The notes beneath the pieces were generated by a model, which was given only the letters and a program-made list of their open reading frames with translations, made no database searches and had not been told where the DNA came from. This document shows, one piece after another, positions 25,316-34,697 of a DNA stretch of 64,000 nt. Source of the DNA: Ideonella_A sakaiensis_A (GTDB lineage: Bacteria > Pseudomonadota > Gammaproteobacteria > Burkholderiales > Burkholderiaceae_C); contig NZ_CP182947.1 in assembly GCF_048320135.1 (NCBI RefSeq), forward strand, positions 4,526,001 to 4,590,000, in the 5' to 3' direction. The translations under genes were made by a program, and so were the position numbers. Position 1 is the first letter of the stretch, and each line of letters begins with the position of its first letter.

Positions 25316-28300
25316 ACCTGAGCGAGTTGTTCATCCGCCGTCCGGTGATGACGGTGCTGCTGAACCTGGCAATCATCGTCGCCGGCCTGATCGCCTACAG
25401 CCGCATCCCGGTGGCCGCGCTGCCGAGCTACAACACGCCGGTGATCAATGTCTCGGCGTCGTTGCCCGGCGCGAGCCCGGAGGCGATGGCCAGCGCGGTC
25501 GCGCTGCCGCTCGAAAAACAGTTCCAGACGATTCCCGGCCTGAACCTGATCAGCTCGACCAGCACCCTCGGCTCGACCTCGGTGACGCTGGAATTTGTCG
25601 AAAGCCGCGACATCGACGAGGCCGCGGTCGACGTGCAGGCGGCGCTGCTGCGCGCGCAGCGCTCGTTGCCGATCGAGATGACCTCGCCGCCCAGCTACCG
25701 CAAGGTCAATCCGGCCGATGCGCCGATCCTGTTCCTCGCGCTGACCTCGCCGTCGATGAACCCGTCGGAGCTGAACGACTATGCCGAGCACCTGATCCAG
25801 CCGGCGCTGTCGACGCTCGACGGCATCGCGCAGGTCAATGTCTTCGGCTCGAAGCGCTTTGCGGTGCGCATCCAGGTCGATCCGCAGGCGCTCGCTGCGC
25901 GCAACATCAGCCTCGACGAACTGAGCGCGGCGCTGCGCTCGGCCAATGCGAATACGCCGGTCGGCACACTCGAGGGCCAGCGCCAGACGCTGACGCTGAC
26001 CGCCAATCGCCAGCTCGCCAATGCGGCCGAATTCGGCGAACTGATCGTCAGCAACCGCGGCGGCAGCCCGGTGCGGCTGAAGGACGTCGCCAACGTCGTC
26101 GACAGTTATGAATCTCTGCGCTCGCACGCCGACCTGAATGGCCAGAGCGCGATCTTCCTTTCGGTGATGCGCCAGCCCGATGCGAATACCGTGCAGGTGG
26201 TCGATGCGATCAAGGAGCGGCTGCCGGGTTTTCGCGAGCAGCTGCCGCAGTCGGTCAACCTGGTGCTGGTCGGCGACCGCTCGACGTCGATCCGCGAGGC
26301 GCTGCACGATGTGACGCTGACGATGTACGGCACGATCGTGCTGGTGGTGCTGGTGATCTTCCTGTTCCTGCGCCGCTTCTACGCAACCGTGATTCCGGCG
26401 TTGTCGCTGCCGGTATCGCTGATCGGTGCGATCGCGATGTTGTGGGCGTTCGGCTATACGCTCGACAACATCTCGCTGCTCGGGCTGACGCTGGCCGTCG
26501 GGCTCGTTGTCGACGACGCGATCGTGATGCTCGAAAACATCATGCGCCATGTCGAGGAGGGCATGGCGCCATTCGAGGCGGCGCTGAAAGGCTCGCGCGA
26601 GGTCGGCTTCACGATCATCTCGATATCCAGTTCGCTGATCGCGGTCTTCATCCCGATTTTCTTCATGCCCGGCGTGATCGGGCTGCTGTTCCACGAATTT
26701 GCCGTCATCGTCTCGCTGGCGATCGTCGCGTCGGCGTTCGTTTCGCTGACGCTGGTGCCGATGATGGCCGGCAAGTTTCTGACCGACGAGCAGCACAAGA
26801 AGCGGCCCGGCGCGCTGGTCCGCGCCTTCGGCCGCGCCTTCGACTGGATGCTGGCCCTGTACACGCGCAGCCTCGACATGGCGTTGCGGCACCGCCGCTT
26901 CGTGCTCGGCGTCGCTTTTGCAACCTTTGCCGCGACTGCGGTGCTGTTCTACGTGATCCCGAAGGGCTTTTTCCCGCAGGAGGACATCGGCCAGATCCGC
27001 GTCTCGACCGAAGCCGCCGAGGACACCTCGTACGAGGAGATGGTGCGGCTGCAGGCGCGCGTCGCCGAACTGGTGCGCAGCGATCCGAATGTGTTGTCGG
27101 TCAATTCATTCGTTGGCGGCGGCGGTGCGATGAATACCGGGCGCATGTTCATCAATCTGAAGCCACTCGGCGAGCGGGCGCCGATGAAGCAGGTCGTCGA
27201 GGACCTGCGCCGCAAGCTGCGCCAGGTGCCGGGCATCCAGTCATTCATGCAGCCGGTGCAGAACCTGCGCCTCGGCGGGCGGCAGAGCAAGGCGCAATAC
27301 CAGTACATCCTGCAAAGCGTCGCCGCCGACGAGCTGAACGACTGGGCGATCAAGCTGCAGGAGAAGCTGCGCGAGGACCCGCTGTTCCGCGACGTCACCA
27401 GCGACTCGCAGCTGAAGGGGCTGCAGGCGTCGCTGAAGATCGACCGCGACCGCGCCAATACGCTCGGCATCTCGATCGACAACCTGCGCTCGACGCTGTA
27501 CAGCGCATTCGGCGAGCGCCAGGTCTCGACGATCTATACCTCGGTCGACAGCTACCAGGTGATCATGGAGCTGAAGGCCGACGCGCGGCGCGACGAGCGC
27601 GCATTCTCCGAGGTCTTCATGCGCTCGAATACCGGCGCGCTGGTGCCGCTGTCGAGTTTTGCCACCGTCGAGCGCAGCATCGGTCCGACCTCGGTCAACC
27701 ATGTCGGCCAGTTGCAGGCGGTCACGGTGTCGTTCAACCTCGCGCCGGGTGCCGCGCTCGGCGAAGCAACGAGCAAGCTCGACGCCTACCGCAACCAGCT
27801 CGGCATGCCGGCATCGATCATCACCCGCTATGGCGGCGATGCCGCGGTGTTCAAGGATTCGCAGGGCGGCCAGGCGATCCTGCTGATTGCTGCGCTGCTC
27901 GTGATCTACGTGTTGCTCGGCGTGCTGTACGAGAGCTACATCCATCCGATCACGATCCTCGCCGGCCTGCCGTCGGCGGCGGTCGGCGCCCTGCTGACCT
28001 TGCAGATGTTCGGCCAGGACCTGACGCTGATCGCGACGATCGGCATCCTGCTGCTGATCGGCATCGTGAAGAAAAACGCGATCATGATGATCGACTTCGC
28101 GCTCGATGCGCAGCGCAACCACGGCGTCGGTGCTGCCGAGGCGATCCGCGAGGCCTGCATCCTGCGGTTCCGGCCGATCATGATGACGACGCTGGCGGCG
28201 ATGATGGGCGCCTTGCCGATTGCGCTTGGCCTCGGCGCCGGCGCCGAACTGCGCCAGCCGCTCGGCCTCGCGGTGGTCGGCGGGCTGGTCTTTTCGCAGG

Positions 28301-28446
28301 CGATCACGCTGTACATCACGCCGGTGATCTTCATCGCCCTCGACCGCTTCAGCGGCAAGGGGCCGGTGACGACGCCCGAACATGTCGTTCCGGCCGGCGC
28401 CGCCGACCTGCCGCTGCCGACGCGGCTGGCCAGCGGCAACGACTGA
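25312..28446 (+). CDS. RND multidrug efflux transporter (HAE1 family, MdtB/MdtC-like)
   Basis: This gene encodes 1044 residues, full length for the family. The N-terminus NLSELFIRRPVMTVLLNLAI is the first helix and its leading amphipathic stretch. Two large periplasmic loops separate helices 1-2 and 7-8. Helix 4 has the proton-relay pair in GLVVDDAIVMLENI at about residue 400, and helix 10 carries KKNAIMMIDFAL. It exports lipophilic or charged compounds using the proton gradient, as a trimer with the adaptor encoded just upstream. Closest motif likeness is to MdtB/MdtC and MuxB rather than AcrB. The drug range cannot be predicted. Confidence 0.93.
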   Translation: MNLSELFIRRPVMTVLLNLAIIVAGLIAYSRIPVAALPSYNTPVINVSASLPGASPEAMASAVALPLEKQFQTIPGLNLISSTSTLGSTSVTLEFVESRDIDEAAVDVQAALLRAQRSLPIEMTSPPSYRKVNPADAPILFLALTSPSMNPSELNDYAEHLIQPALSTLDGIAQVNVFGSKRFAVRIQVDPQALAARNISLDELSAALRSANANTPVGTLEGQRQTLTLTANRQLANAAEFGELIVSNRGGSPVRLKDVANVVDSYESLRSHADLNGQSAIFLSVMRQPDANTVQVVDAIKERLPGFREQLPQSVNLVLVGDRSTSIREALHDVTLTMYGTIVLVVLVIFLFLRRFYATVIPALSLPVSLIGAIAMLWAFGYTLDNISLLGLTLAVGLVVDDAIVMLENIMRHVEEGMAPFEAALKGSREVGFTIISISSSLIAVFIPIFFMPGVIGLLFHEFAVIVSLAIVASAFVSLTLVPMMAGKFLTDEQHKKRPGALVRAFGRAFDWMLALYTRSLDMALRHRRFVLGVAFATFAATAVLFYVIPKGFFPQEDIGQIRVSTEAAEDTSYEEMVRLQARVAELVRSDPNVLSVNSFVGGGGAMNTGRMFINLKPLGERAPMKQVVEDLRRKLRQVPGIQSFMQPVQNLRLGGRQSKAQYQYILQSVAADELNDWAIKLQEKLREDPLFRDVTSDSQLKGLQASLKIDRDRANTLGISIDNLRSTLYSAFGERQVSTIYTSVDSYQVIMELKADARRDERAFSEVFMRSNTGALVPLSSFATVERSIGPTSVNHVGQLQAVTVSFNLAPGAALGEATSKLDAYRNQLGMPASIITRYGGDAAVFKDSQGGQAILLIAALLVIYVLLGVLYESYIHPITILAGLPSAAVGALLTLQMFGQDLTLIATIGILLLIGIVKKNAIMMIDFALDAQRNHGVGAAEAIREACILRFRPIMMTTLAAMMGALPIALGLGAGAELRQPLGLAVVGGLVFSQAITLYITPVIFIALDRFSGKGPVTTPEHVVPAGAADLPLPTRLASGND

Positions 28447-28518
28447 CGAGGCGTCGGCCTACGGGCGCAGCAGCCAATCTGGGTCATCATCGGCGGGCGT
28501 CTCGCGCGATGACCCACC

Positions 28519-29421
28519 ATGCCACCACTGCTCGACCAGCAAGCCCGCAAGATTCTGGCCCGGCCGGGCGCCTTTGCGTTGCGCACGCTGAAGGCGTTCC
28601 GCGCCAACCAGGGCCTGCTGCTGGCCGGCGCGGTGGCCTATTACGCGCTGCTGTCGATCGTGCCGATGCTGATCCTGACGGTGATTGCCTTGTCGCATTT
28701 CATCGACCAGGGCGCACTGCTGCACACGCTCGGCCACTACCTCGAATGGTTGATACCGGGCCAGTCGGCGGCAATCGTCACCGAACTGGCCAATTTTCTG
28801 CAGCACCGCAATGTGATCGGCTGGGTGCTGCTGATCAGCATGATCTTCTTCAGCTCGCTGGCTTTCACCGTTCTCGAAAACGCGATGTCGGTGATCTTCC
28901 ACCACCGGGTCGTGATCAAGCGGCGGCATTTCCTGATGTCGGCAGTGCTGCCCTATCTGTACATCCTGTCGCTCGGCTTCGGCCTGCTGCTGGCGACGCT
29001 GGTCGCCGGCAGCCTGCAGGCGATGGGCGAGCGCGAAGTCGAGTTTCTCGGCCAGATCTGGTCGCTCGAAGGGGCCTCCGGCCTCCTGCTCTACCTGCTC
29101 GGTTTTGCCGGCGAGGTGCTGGTGCTGACCTCGCTTTATCTGGTGATGCCGGTCGGCCGGCTGTCGCTGCTGCACGCGGTGTTCGGTGCCGTCACCGCGG
29201 CACTGCTGTGGGAGGTCTCGCGGCATGTGCTGCTCTGGTATTTCGAGACGCTGTCGCAGATCGGCACCGTCTACGGCTCGCTGACGACCGCGATTGCGGT
29301 GTTGCTGAGCCTGGAGCTCGGTGCGACGCTGCTGCTGCTCGGAGCGCAGGTGATCTCCGAATACGAACGCGAACGGCGCGTCGGCACCGACGCGCCGCCG
29401 CGGCCGTTCACGACCGACTGA
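28519..29421 (+). CDS. YihY/BrkB family membrane protein (UPF0761-like)
   Basis: This gene encodes 300 residues with about six hydrophobic helices. The family hallmark near the N-terminus is present: LLLAGAVAYYALLSIVPMLIL, followed by the loop ending EWLIPGQSAAIVTE, and a C-terminal half with GSLTTAIAVLLSLELGATLLLLGAQV. BrkB/YihY proteins are inner-membrane proteins of unsettled function; proposals include lipid transport, and the old RNase BN name was wrong. It starts 72 bases after the RND pump gene and may be read through from it, but no functional link is evident. Confidence 0.88.
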   Translation: MPPLLDQQARKILARPGAFALRTLKAFRANQGLLLAGAVAYYALLSIVPMLILTVIALSHFIDQGALLHTLGHYLEWLIPGQSAAIVTELANFLQHRNVIGWVLLISMIFFSSLAFTVLENAMSVIFHHRVVIKRRHFLMSAVLPYLYILSLGFGLLLATLVAGSLQAMGEREVEFLGQIWSLEGASGLLLYLLGFAGEVLVLTSLYLVMPVGRLSLLHAVFGAVTAALLWEVSRHVLLWYFETLSQIGTVYGSLTTAIAVLLSLELGATLLLLGAQVISEYERERRVGTDAPPRPFTTD

Positions 29422-29445
29422 ATACGCCGACAGCGTTACCGGCGG

Positions 29446-30357
29446 TCAGGCCAGATCGCCGAGGCTGCCGTGCCAGCGTTCGACCTCCTGCAACCGGCGT
29501 CGGCCCGACTCGCCGAGTGCCTGCGCCAGCTGCGCCGCGAGAAAATTGAGCAGGCTGACCGCGGCGACATAACTGTCGAACATCGACGCGCTGCGGCAAT
29601 GGCAGCTCAACGTCCAGTCGGCAAAACGCAGGTCGGCGGCGCCCGACGGGTCGGTGACCAGCACGATGCGCGCGCGGGCGGAATGGGCGGCACGCAGCGC
29701 CGCAGCAAACGCCGGCACGCGACGCCGGAAGCCGACCGCGAAGACCAGATCGTCTGCACCGAGCCCGACCATTGCCTCGGCCAGCGTCTCGGCCGGCAGC
29801 GGCGCCAGCTCGATGCCAGGGCGCAGCAGGCCGAACTGCGAATGCGCATACATCGCCAGCCAGGCGCTGTTGCGAAAGCCGATCACGACGACGCGGCGGG
29901 CCGACGCCAGAACCTCGATGGCCGCTTCGAGGTCGCCATTCGTCAATGCGCCGAGCGACTGCGCGAGGATCTGCTGGTCCGCGGCGACGTGGCGCGCAAA
30001 TGCGGCGCGTGCGCCGACTTCGACCGGTGCCTTGGCCTCCAGGTAGACCGGTGACCCCCATTGCTGTGCCTCGCGGGCTTCGCTGCGTGCCTCGGCATAA
30101 CTGGCAAAGCCGAGCCGCTGGATCAGCCGCGTGACCGCTGCCTTCGACGCCTTCGCAGCAGCCGCGAGTTCGGTCGCCGAATGGGTCGCGAGCCGGCCCG
30201 GGTGATGCAGCAGCACATCGGCCACCACCACCTCGCTGCCGGGCAGCGACTGGTAGCAGGCGCGGATGCGGTCTTCCAGCGTCAGCAAGGGCGCGGCGGC
30301 GCGGCCATCGTGGTCATCGGCCGGCGCGGACGAAGCAGGCAAGGGTTTTTGGCGCAT
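29446..30357 (-). CDS. RpiR-family transcriptional regulator with SIS domain
   Basis: This gene encodes 303 residues. After a 25-residue polar tail, an RpiR-type HTH covers about residues 28-105 (SATELAAAAKASKAAVTRLIQRLGFASYAEARSE region), then an SIS sugar-isomerase fold from about 125 (VLASARRVVVIGFRNSAWLAMYAHSQF). Such SIS domains bind phosphosugars or related effectors. The gene is divergent from the DctQMP transporter, 161 bases away, and the gap has TGAAAC half-sites suited to this family. It therefore probably controls that transporter and the following amide-hydrolysing genes. Confidence 0.88.
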   Translation of the reverse strand: MRQKPLPASSAPADDHDGRAAAPLLTLEDRIRACYQSLPGSEVVVADVLLHHPGRLATHSATELAAAAKASKAAVTRLIQRLGFASYAEARSEAREAQQWGSPVYLEAKAPVEVGARAAFARHVAADQQILAQSLGALTNGDLEAAIEVLASARRVVVIGFRNSAWLAMYAHSQFGLLRPGIELAPLPAETLAEAMVGLGADDLVFAVGFRRRVPAFAAALRAAHSARARIVLVTDPSGAADLRFADWTLSCHCRSASMFDSYVAAVSLLNFLAAQLAQALGESGRRRLQEVERWHGSLGDLA

Positions 30358-30395
30358 CGATTGGTACGGGTTTTGCTCAGGACATCGTCAACGGC

Positions 30396-30430
30396 TGAAA
30401 CTAGCGTTTTACCGGATTAGATTATGAAAC
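30396..30430. promoter_or_regulatory. Candidate RpiR operator between the regulator and the TRAP operon
   Basis: TGAAAC-TAGC-GTTTTA (30396-30411) is an inverted repeat with one mismatch, and another TGAAAC half-site follows at 30425-30430. RpiR proteins typically recognise TGAAA/TTTCA-type repeats. The location between the two divergent starts fits dual control. Confidence 0.45.
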
Positions 30431-30518
30431 GAACGGATCACAATGGTGCCTGCGACGACTCCCTTCATCCAGCTCGGTGCGTTCTGCACCAGGCCGGGGC
30501 CACAACCCGAGGACCACG

Positions 30519-31052
30519 ATGAGCGAGACGCTTGAATTGACCGGTCTGGCCGCACGGGCCGACCGGCTCAGCCTGAAGCTCGGCTGGTGGACCGACCGGG
30601 CGGCCGCGGTGCTGCTGGCGGTGCTGATCCTCGACGTCTGGCTCGGCGTATTTGCCCGCTACATTCTGCCGCTGCCGATCACCTTCATGGAGGAGGCGGC
30701 TCGCTACCTGATGATCTGGGTTGCGCTGCTCGCCGTGTCGAGCTGCATCCCGCGCCGCGAACACATCGGTGTGCAGGTGTTGTTCGAACGGCTGCCCGCG
30801 GCAATCCGCCGCCATCTGCTGCTGCTGCTCGACCTGCTCGGCATCGTCTTCTTCCTGTTTCTCGCGTTCTACGGCGTCGGCCTGGTCGAACGCGGCGCGA
30901 AGACCTTCACGATGATCTCCGGCATGAGCAAGGCGCTGCCGTTTGCTGCAGTCCCGGTCGGCGCCACGCTCGCCGCGATCCAGCTGGCGCTGGTGGCGAT
31001 CCGCGACCAGGCACGCCTGCGTCAGCAACCCCTTGCCGTGGTATTCCCATGA
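30519..31052 (+). CDS. TRAP transporter small permease (DctQ)
   Basis: This gene encodes 177 residues from ATG 30519, preceded by GAGG; a GTG at 30477 is less likely. It has four hydrophobic helices: AAAVLLAVLILDVWLGVFARYI, YLMIWVALLAVSS, LLLLLDLLGIVFFLFLAFYGV and FAAVPVGATLAAIQLALVA. Typical DctQ features are EEAARYLMIWVALLAVS, and a length near 160-180. It forms the permease with DctM, whose ATG overlaps this stop by four bases. It is the first gene of the operon that then encodes the binding protein and the amide-degrading enzymes. Confidence 0.9.
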   Translation: MSETLELTGLAARADRLSLKLGWWTDRAAAVLLAVLILDVWLGVFARYILPLPITFMEEAARYLMIWVALLAVSSCIPRREHIGVQVLFERLPAAIRRHLLLLLDLLGIVFFLFLAFYGVGLVERGAKTFTMISGMSKALPFAAVPVGATLAAIQLALVAIRDQARLRQQPLAVVFP

Positions 31053-32338
31053 CCATCGTCGCCGTCTCCTTTTTCCTGCTGATGCTGGTCGGCATGCCGA
31101 TCGGCTATGTGCTCGGGATTGCCGGCCTGATCGGCATGTGGACCATCGACCCGGGCGGGCGCTTTTTCCCGATGGCCGCCGAGCGTTTTTTCGCCGGCCT
31201 CGACCTGTTCACCTTCCTCGCGATGCCGTTTTTCATCTTCGCCGGCGAGATCATGAACCGCTCCGGCATCACCGACCGGCTGATCGGCCTGGCCGATGCG
31301 CTGGTCGGCTACATGCGCGGCGGCATGGCGCATTCGAACATGGTCGCTTCGGTGATGTTCGCCGGCCTGTCGGGTGCGGCAACGGCCGATGCCGCGGCAT
31401 TCGGCAACACGCTGGTGCCGGCGATGGTCAAGAAGGGCTATTCGCGGCCGTTTTCCTGCGCGGTGACCGCTGCCGGGTCGATCATCGGCCCGACCATCCC
31501 GCCGTCGAACCTGATGATCATCTACGGTTCGCTGATGGGCGTATCGATCGCCGGCCTGTTCGCTGCCGGCATCCTGCCCGGGCTGTTGATCTGCGCGGTC
31601 TGCATGGCGGTGATCCGGCTCGGCGCCAACCGTTTCAAGCTGCCGCCGGCAGAGGGGCGGCTCAGCCTGTGGAACATCATCCGCGCATTCAAGGATGGTT
31701 TTGCCGCGCTGCTGATGCCGGTGATGATCCTCGGCGGCATCCTCGCCGGCATCGTCACGCCGACCGAAGCGGCGTCGATCGCGGTGTTCTATGCGCTGGT
31801 GATGGGTGCGTTCGTCTACCGCAAGGTCGGCTGGGCCGATCTCGAGGAGATGCTGATCCGCACCGCGCGCATCACCGGCATCGTCTTCCTGATCATCGCG
31901 TCGGCGTCGATCCTCGGCTGGTGGATGACCTTCAACCAGATTCCACAGGCGATTGCCGCGGCCTTCCTGACGGTCTCCGACAACCCGGCGGTGATCGTCG
32001 CACTGATCCTGTCGATGCTGCTGTTCATCGGCATGTTCATGGACATCAATGCGATGCTGATCATCCTGGCACCGGTGCTGGCGCCGCTGACGGTGACGAT
32101 CGGCATGGACCCGATCCATGCCGGAATCATGATCGTGCTGGCGCTGAACATCTCGCTGATGACGCCGCCGGTCGGTGCCTGCCTGTTCGTGCTCGCGTCG
32201 GTCACCGGCGAGCGCATCGAGCGGATCGCGAAATCGCTGTGGCCGTTCCTGATCGCCGAGGTGACGATCCTGTTCGGCGTTGCCTACATCCCCGAACTGA
32301 CCCTGTTCGTGCCGCGCCTGCTTGGCCTGGCGCAGTGA
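31049..32338 (+). CDS. TRAP transporter large permease (DctM)
   Basis: This gene encodes 429 residues with about twelve membrane helices. DctM signatures are FFLLMLVGMPIGYVLGIAG at the start, MPFFIFAGEIMNRSGI, SVMFAGLSGAATADAAAFG, and GSIIGPTIPPSNLMIIYGS, with the second-half duplicate MDINAMLIILAPVLAPL and NISLMTPPVGACLFV. It is a Na+-driven secondary importer subunit acting with DctQ and the periplasmic DctP. The ATG lies inside the dctQ stop (ATGA). The 76-base gap before the binding protein gene contains a short GC-rich hairpin (GCCCG/CGGGC at about 32353-32366) that might tune expression. Confidence 0.94.
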   Translation: MTIVAVSFFLLMLVGMPIGYVLGIAGLIGMWTIDPGGRFFPMAAERFFAGLDLFTFLAMPFFIFAGEIMNRSGITDRLIGLADALVGYMRGGMAHSNMVASVMFAGLSGAATADAAAFGNTLVPAMVKKGYSRPFSCAVTAAGSIIGPTIPPSNLMIIYGSLMGVSIAGLFAAGILPGLLICAVCMAVIRLGANRFKLPPAEGRLSLWNIIRAFKDGFAALLMPVMILGGILAGIVTPTEAASIAVFYALVMGAFVYRKVGWADLEEMLIRTARITGIVFLIIASASILGWWMTFNQIPQAIAAAFLTVSDNPAVIVALILSMLLFIGMFMDINAMLIILAPVLAPLTVTIGMDPIHAGIMIVLALNISLMTPPVGACLFVLASVTGERIERIAKSLWPFLIAEVTILFGVAYIPELTLFVPRLLGLAQ

Positions 32339-32414
32339 GTTTTCCCGCCGGCGCCCGGCTGCGGGCCGCCATTTGATCGACCCCCTCTTTCCACCGTCCG
32401 ACAAGGAGTTTTTG

Positions 32415-33449
32415 ATGTCCCTCTTCAACAAGATCACGCTGGCCGCCGCCGCCCTGCTGCTTGCCTCGTCGCCGGCACTGGCGCAGAAGACGATGCGCCT
32501 GGCCCACCTGAACCCCGACAGCCCATTCGAGAGCCACTCCGGCGCGATGGCCGCTGTCTTCAAGAACCTGGTCGAGACCGGCACCAACGGCAGCGTCAAG
32601 GTGCAGTTGTTCGCCAACGGCCAGCTCGGCAAGGACAACGAAGTCATCCAGCAGGTGCGTGACGGCATCGTCGAATCGACGATCTCGTCGGCCGGCGGCA
32701 TTGCCCAGCACTACAAGATGGTCGGCGTGTTCGACATGCCGTTTGCCTTCCCGAACATCGCGGTGGCCGACAAGGTGATGGACAAGGACAGCGATTTCGG
32801 CAAGAAGTTCAGCGCCGACCTGCAGGCCAAGACCGGACTGAAGGTGCTCGGACTGCTCGACAGCGGCGGCTTCTTCGCGATCAGCAATTCGAAGCGGCCG
32901 ATCAAGACCGCCGCCGACATGAACGGCCTGCGCATCCGCACGATGACGCTGCCGACCCACGAGACGACGGTCAAGTCGCTCGGCGGCCAGCCGACGCCGC
33001 TGCCGTGGGCGGAGGTCTACACCTCGCTGCAGACCGGTGTTGCCGACGGCCAGATGAACCCGATCCCGATCATCGCGTTCGCGAAGTTCGACGAGGTGCA
33101 GAAATTCCTGTCGATCACCAACCACGTGATCACGCCGTATATCTGGACGATGAACCAGAAGTTCTACGACGGCCTGACGGCTGACGAGAAGCGGGTCGTC
33201 GACAACGCCGCCGAAGTGGCGGTCGGCGCCGGCCGTGGCATCTCGCGGATCATCGAGGCATCGACCGAGAAGGGCCTGCCGAAGCTCGGCAAGAAGATGA
33301 CGATCAATGCGATCCCGCCGGCCGAGTTGAAGAAGTTCGCCGCCGTTGCCCAGCCGGCGGTTCGCAAGGTGATCGAGGAGCAGCTCGGCGCCGAAGGTGT
33401 CTCGATGCTCAATGCGATGCTCGCCGATATCGACAAGGCCTCGAAATAA
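32415..33449 (+). CDS. TRAP transporter substrate-binding protein (DctP)
   Basis: This gene encodes 344 residues. ATG 32415 follows AAGGAG. A Sec signal peptide (ITLAAAALLLASSPALAQ) ends at residue 24. The mature domain starts MRLAHLNPDSPFESH, and contains VQLFANGQLGKDNEVIQQVRDG and the family anchor GLRIRTMTLPTHETTVKSLGGQPTPLPWAEVYTSLQTG, in which the Arg-Ile-Arg sequence normally binds the ligand carboxylate. A carboxylate-containing substrate is therefore expected. Downstream neighbours (diaminopropionate lyase, amidohydrolases) suggest an amino acid derivative. Confidence 0.92.
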   Translation: MSLFNKITLAAAALLLASSPALAQKTMRLAHLNPDSPFESHSGAMAAVFKNLVETGTNGSVKVQLFANGQLGKDNEVIQQVRDGIVESTISSAGGIAQHYKMVGVFDMPFAFPNIAVADKVMDKDSDFGKKFSADLQAKTGLKVLGLLDSGGFFAISNSKRPIKTAADMNGLRIRTMTLPTHETTVKSLGGQPTPLPWAEVYTSLQTGVADGQMNPIPIIAFAKFDEVQKFLSITNHVITPYIWTMNQKFYDGLTADEKRVVDNAAEVAVGAGRGISRIIEASTEKGLPKLGKKMTINAIPPAELKKFAAVAQPAVRKVIEEQLGAEGVSMLNAMLADIDKASK

Positions 33450-33467
33450 CGACGGAGGAAAGCCGGC

Positions 33468-34697
33468 ATGTCTTTCGAACTGTTGACAACCGACGGTGTG
33501 CGCGCGATGCGCAACCCGTCGGCCGCACCGGCCTCCGAGCCGTATGGGCCGGTGCGCTCGGAAATCCTGAACGATGCCGGCTTCAACGCTGCCCAGCGCG
33601 AGATCTGCCAGTGGCCCGGTTATGCGCCGACGCCGCTGCGTGAACTGCCGGCGCTGGCCGAGCGGCTCGGCGTCGCCAGCGTCCATTACAAGGACGAGGG
33701 CGACCGCTTCGGGCTGAAAAGTTTCAAGGCGCTCGGTGGTGCCTATGCGGTCTACCGGCTGCTCGCGCAGGCAATCGCGCGCCGCAATGGCGGCGAGCCG
33801 GTGCGTGCGGCCGACGTCGTCGCCGGGCGCTGGCGCGAGGTCGTCAAGGACATCACGGTGACCTGCGCGACCGACGGCAACCACGGCCGTTCGGTCGCCT
33901 GGGGCGCGCAGCTGTTCGGCTGCCGCTGCGTGATCTATATCCATGCGACGGTCAGCGAAGGCCGCGGTGCGGCGATCGCGAAATACGGTGCCGAGGTAAT
34001 CCGGGTGCGAGGCAACTACGACGATTCGGTGCGCCATGCCGATGCGCAGGCCAAGGCCAACGGCTGGACCGTCGTCAGCGATACGACCTACGAGGGTTAT
34101 CGCGCGATACCGATCGATGTGATGCACGGCTACGGCGTGATGTCGCGCGAGATCGTCGAGCAGATCGGCGCGACGCCGCCGACCCATGTGATCGTGCAGG
34201 CCGGCGTCGGTGCACTCGCGGCATCGGTCGCCGCCGCCTTCTGGCTCGCCTGGGGTGACAAGCGGCCGAAGCTGGTGATCGTCGAGCCGACCGAGGCGGA
34301 TTGCTATCTGCAAAGCGCGCAGGCCGGCAAGCCGGTTGCGGTGACCGGTGCGCTGGACACCGTGATGGCCGGCCTGGCCTGTGGCGAGGTCTCGCCGGCG
34401 GCCTGGGAAATCGTCTCGGCCGCCGCCGACGGCTACCTCGCGATCGACGACCACTACGCACTCGACGGGGTGCGCCTGTTCGCCAATCCGCAACGCGGCG
34501 ATCCGGCGATCGTCTCCGGCGAGACCGGCGCCACCGGCCTCGGTGCGCTGCTCGCCGCACGCGAGCACCGGGAGCTTGCCGAACTGCTCGGCATCGATGC
34601 GCAATCGCGGGTGCTGCTGCTCGGCAGCGAGGGCGATACCGATCCCGAGATCTATCGCCAGATCACCGGCCGCAGCGCCGAGGCCGTGCGTTCATGA
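33468..34697 (+). CDS. dpaL: Diaminopropionate ammonia-lyase
   Basis: This gene encodes 409 residues, the size of E. coli YgeX/DpaL. It is a fold type II PLP enzyme that splits 2,3-diaminopropionate into pyruvate and two ammonia. Schiff-base Lys87 lies in RFGLKSFKALGG, which is diagnostic for this branch; a TDGNHGRSVAWGA loop and a TCATDGNHG phosphate-side motif follow. The C-terminal half has SGETGATGLGAL. The ATG is 18 bases after dctP with GGAGGA before it, and the stop overlaps the next ATG by four bases. Both enantiomers are substrates of the E. coli enzyme. The gene symbol follows that family, but substrate use here is inferred. Confidence 0.9.
   Translation: MSFELLTTDGVRAMRNPSAAPASEPYGPVRSEILNDAGFNAAQREICQWPGYAPTPLRELPALAERLGVASVHYKDEGDRFGLKSFKALGGAYAVYRLLAQAIARRNGGEPVRAADVVAGRWREVVKDITVTCATDGNHGRSVAWGAQLFGCRCVIYIHATVSEGRGAAIAKYGAEVIRVRGNYDDSVRHADAQAKANGWTVVSDTTYEGYRAIPIDVMHGYGVMSREIVEQIGATPPTHVIVQAGVGALAASVAAAFWLAWGDKRPKLVIVEPTEADCYLQSAQAGKPVAVTGALDTVMAGLACGEVSPAAWEIVSAAADGYLAIDDHYALDGVRLFANPQRGDPAIVSGETGATGLGALLAAREHRELAELLGIDAQSRVLLLGSEGDTDPEIYRQITGRSAEAVRS

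Noticed and set aside
25147..26892. 581-codon minus-strand frame opposite the RND adaptor and pump
   Set aside because: His/Gln/Arg-rich low-complexity translation with no family match, fully antisense to a well-conserved pump.
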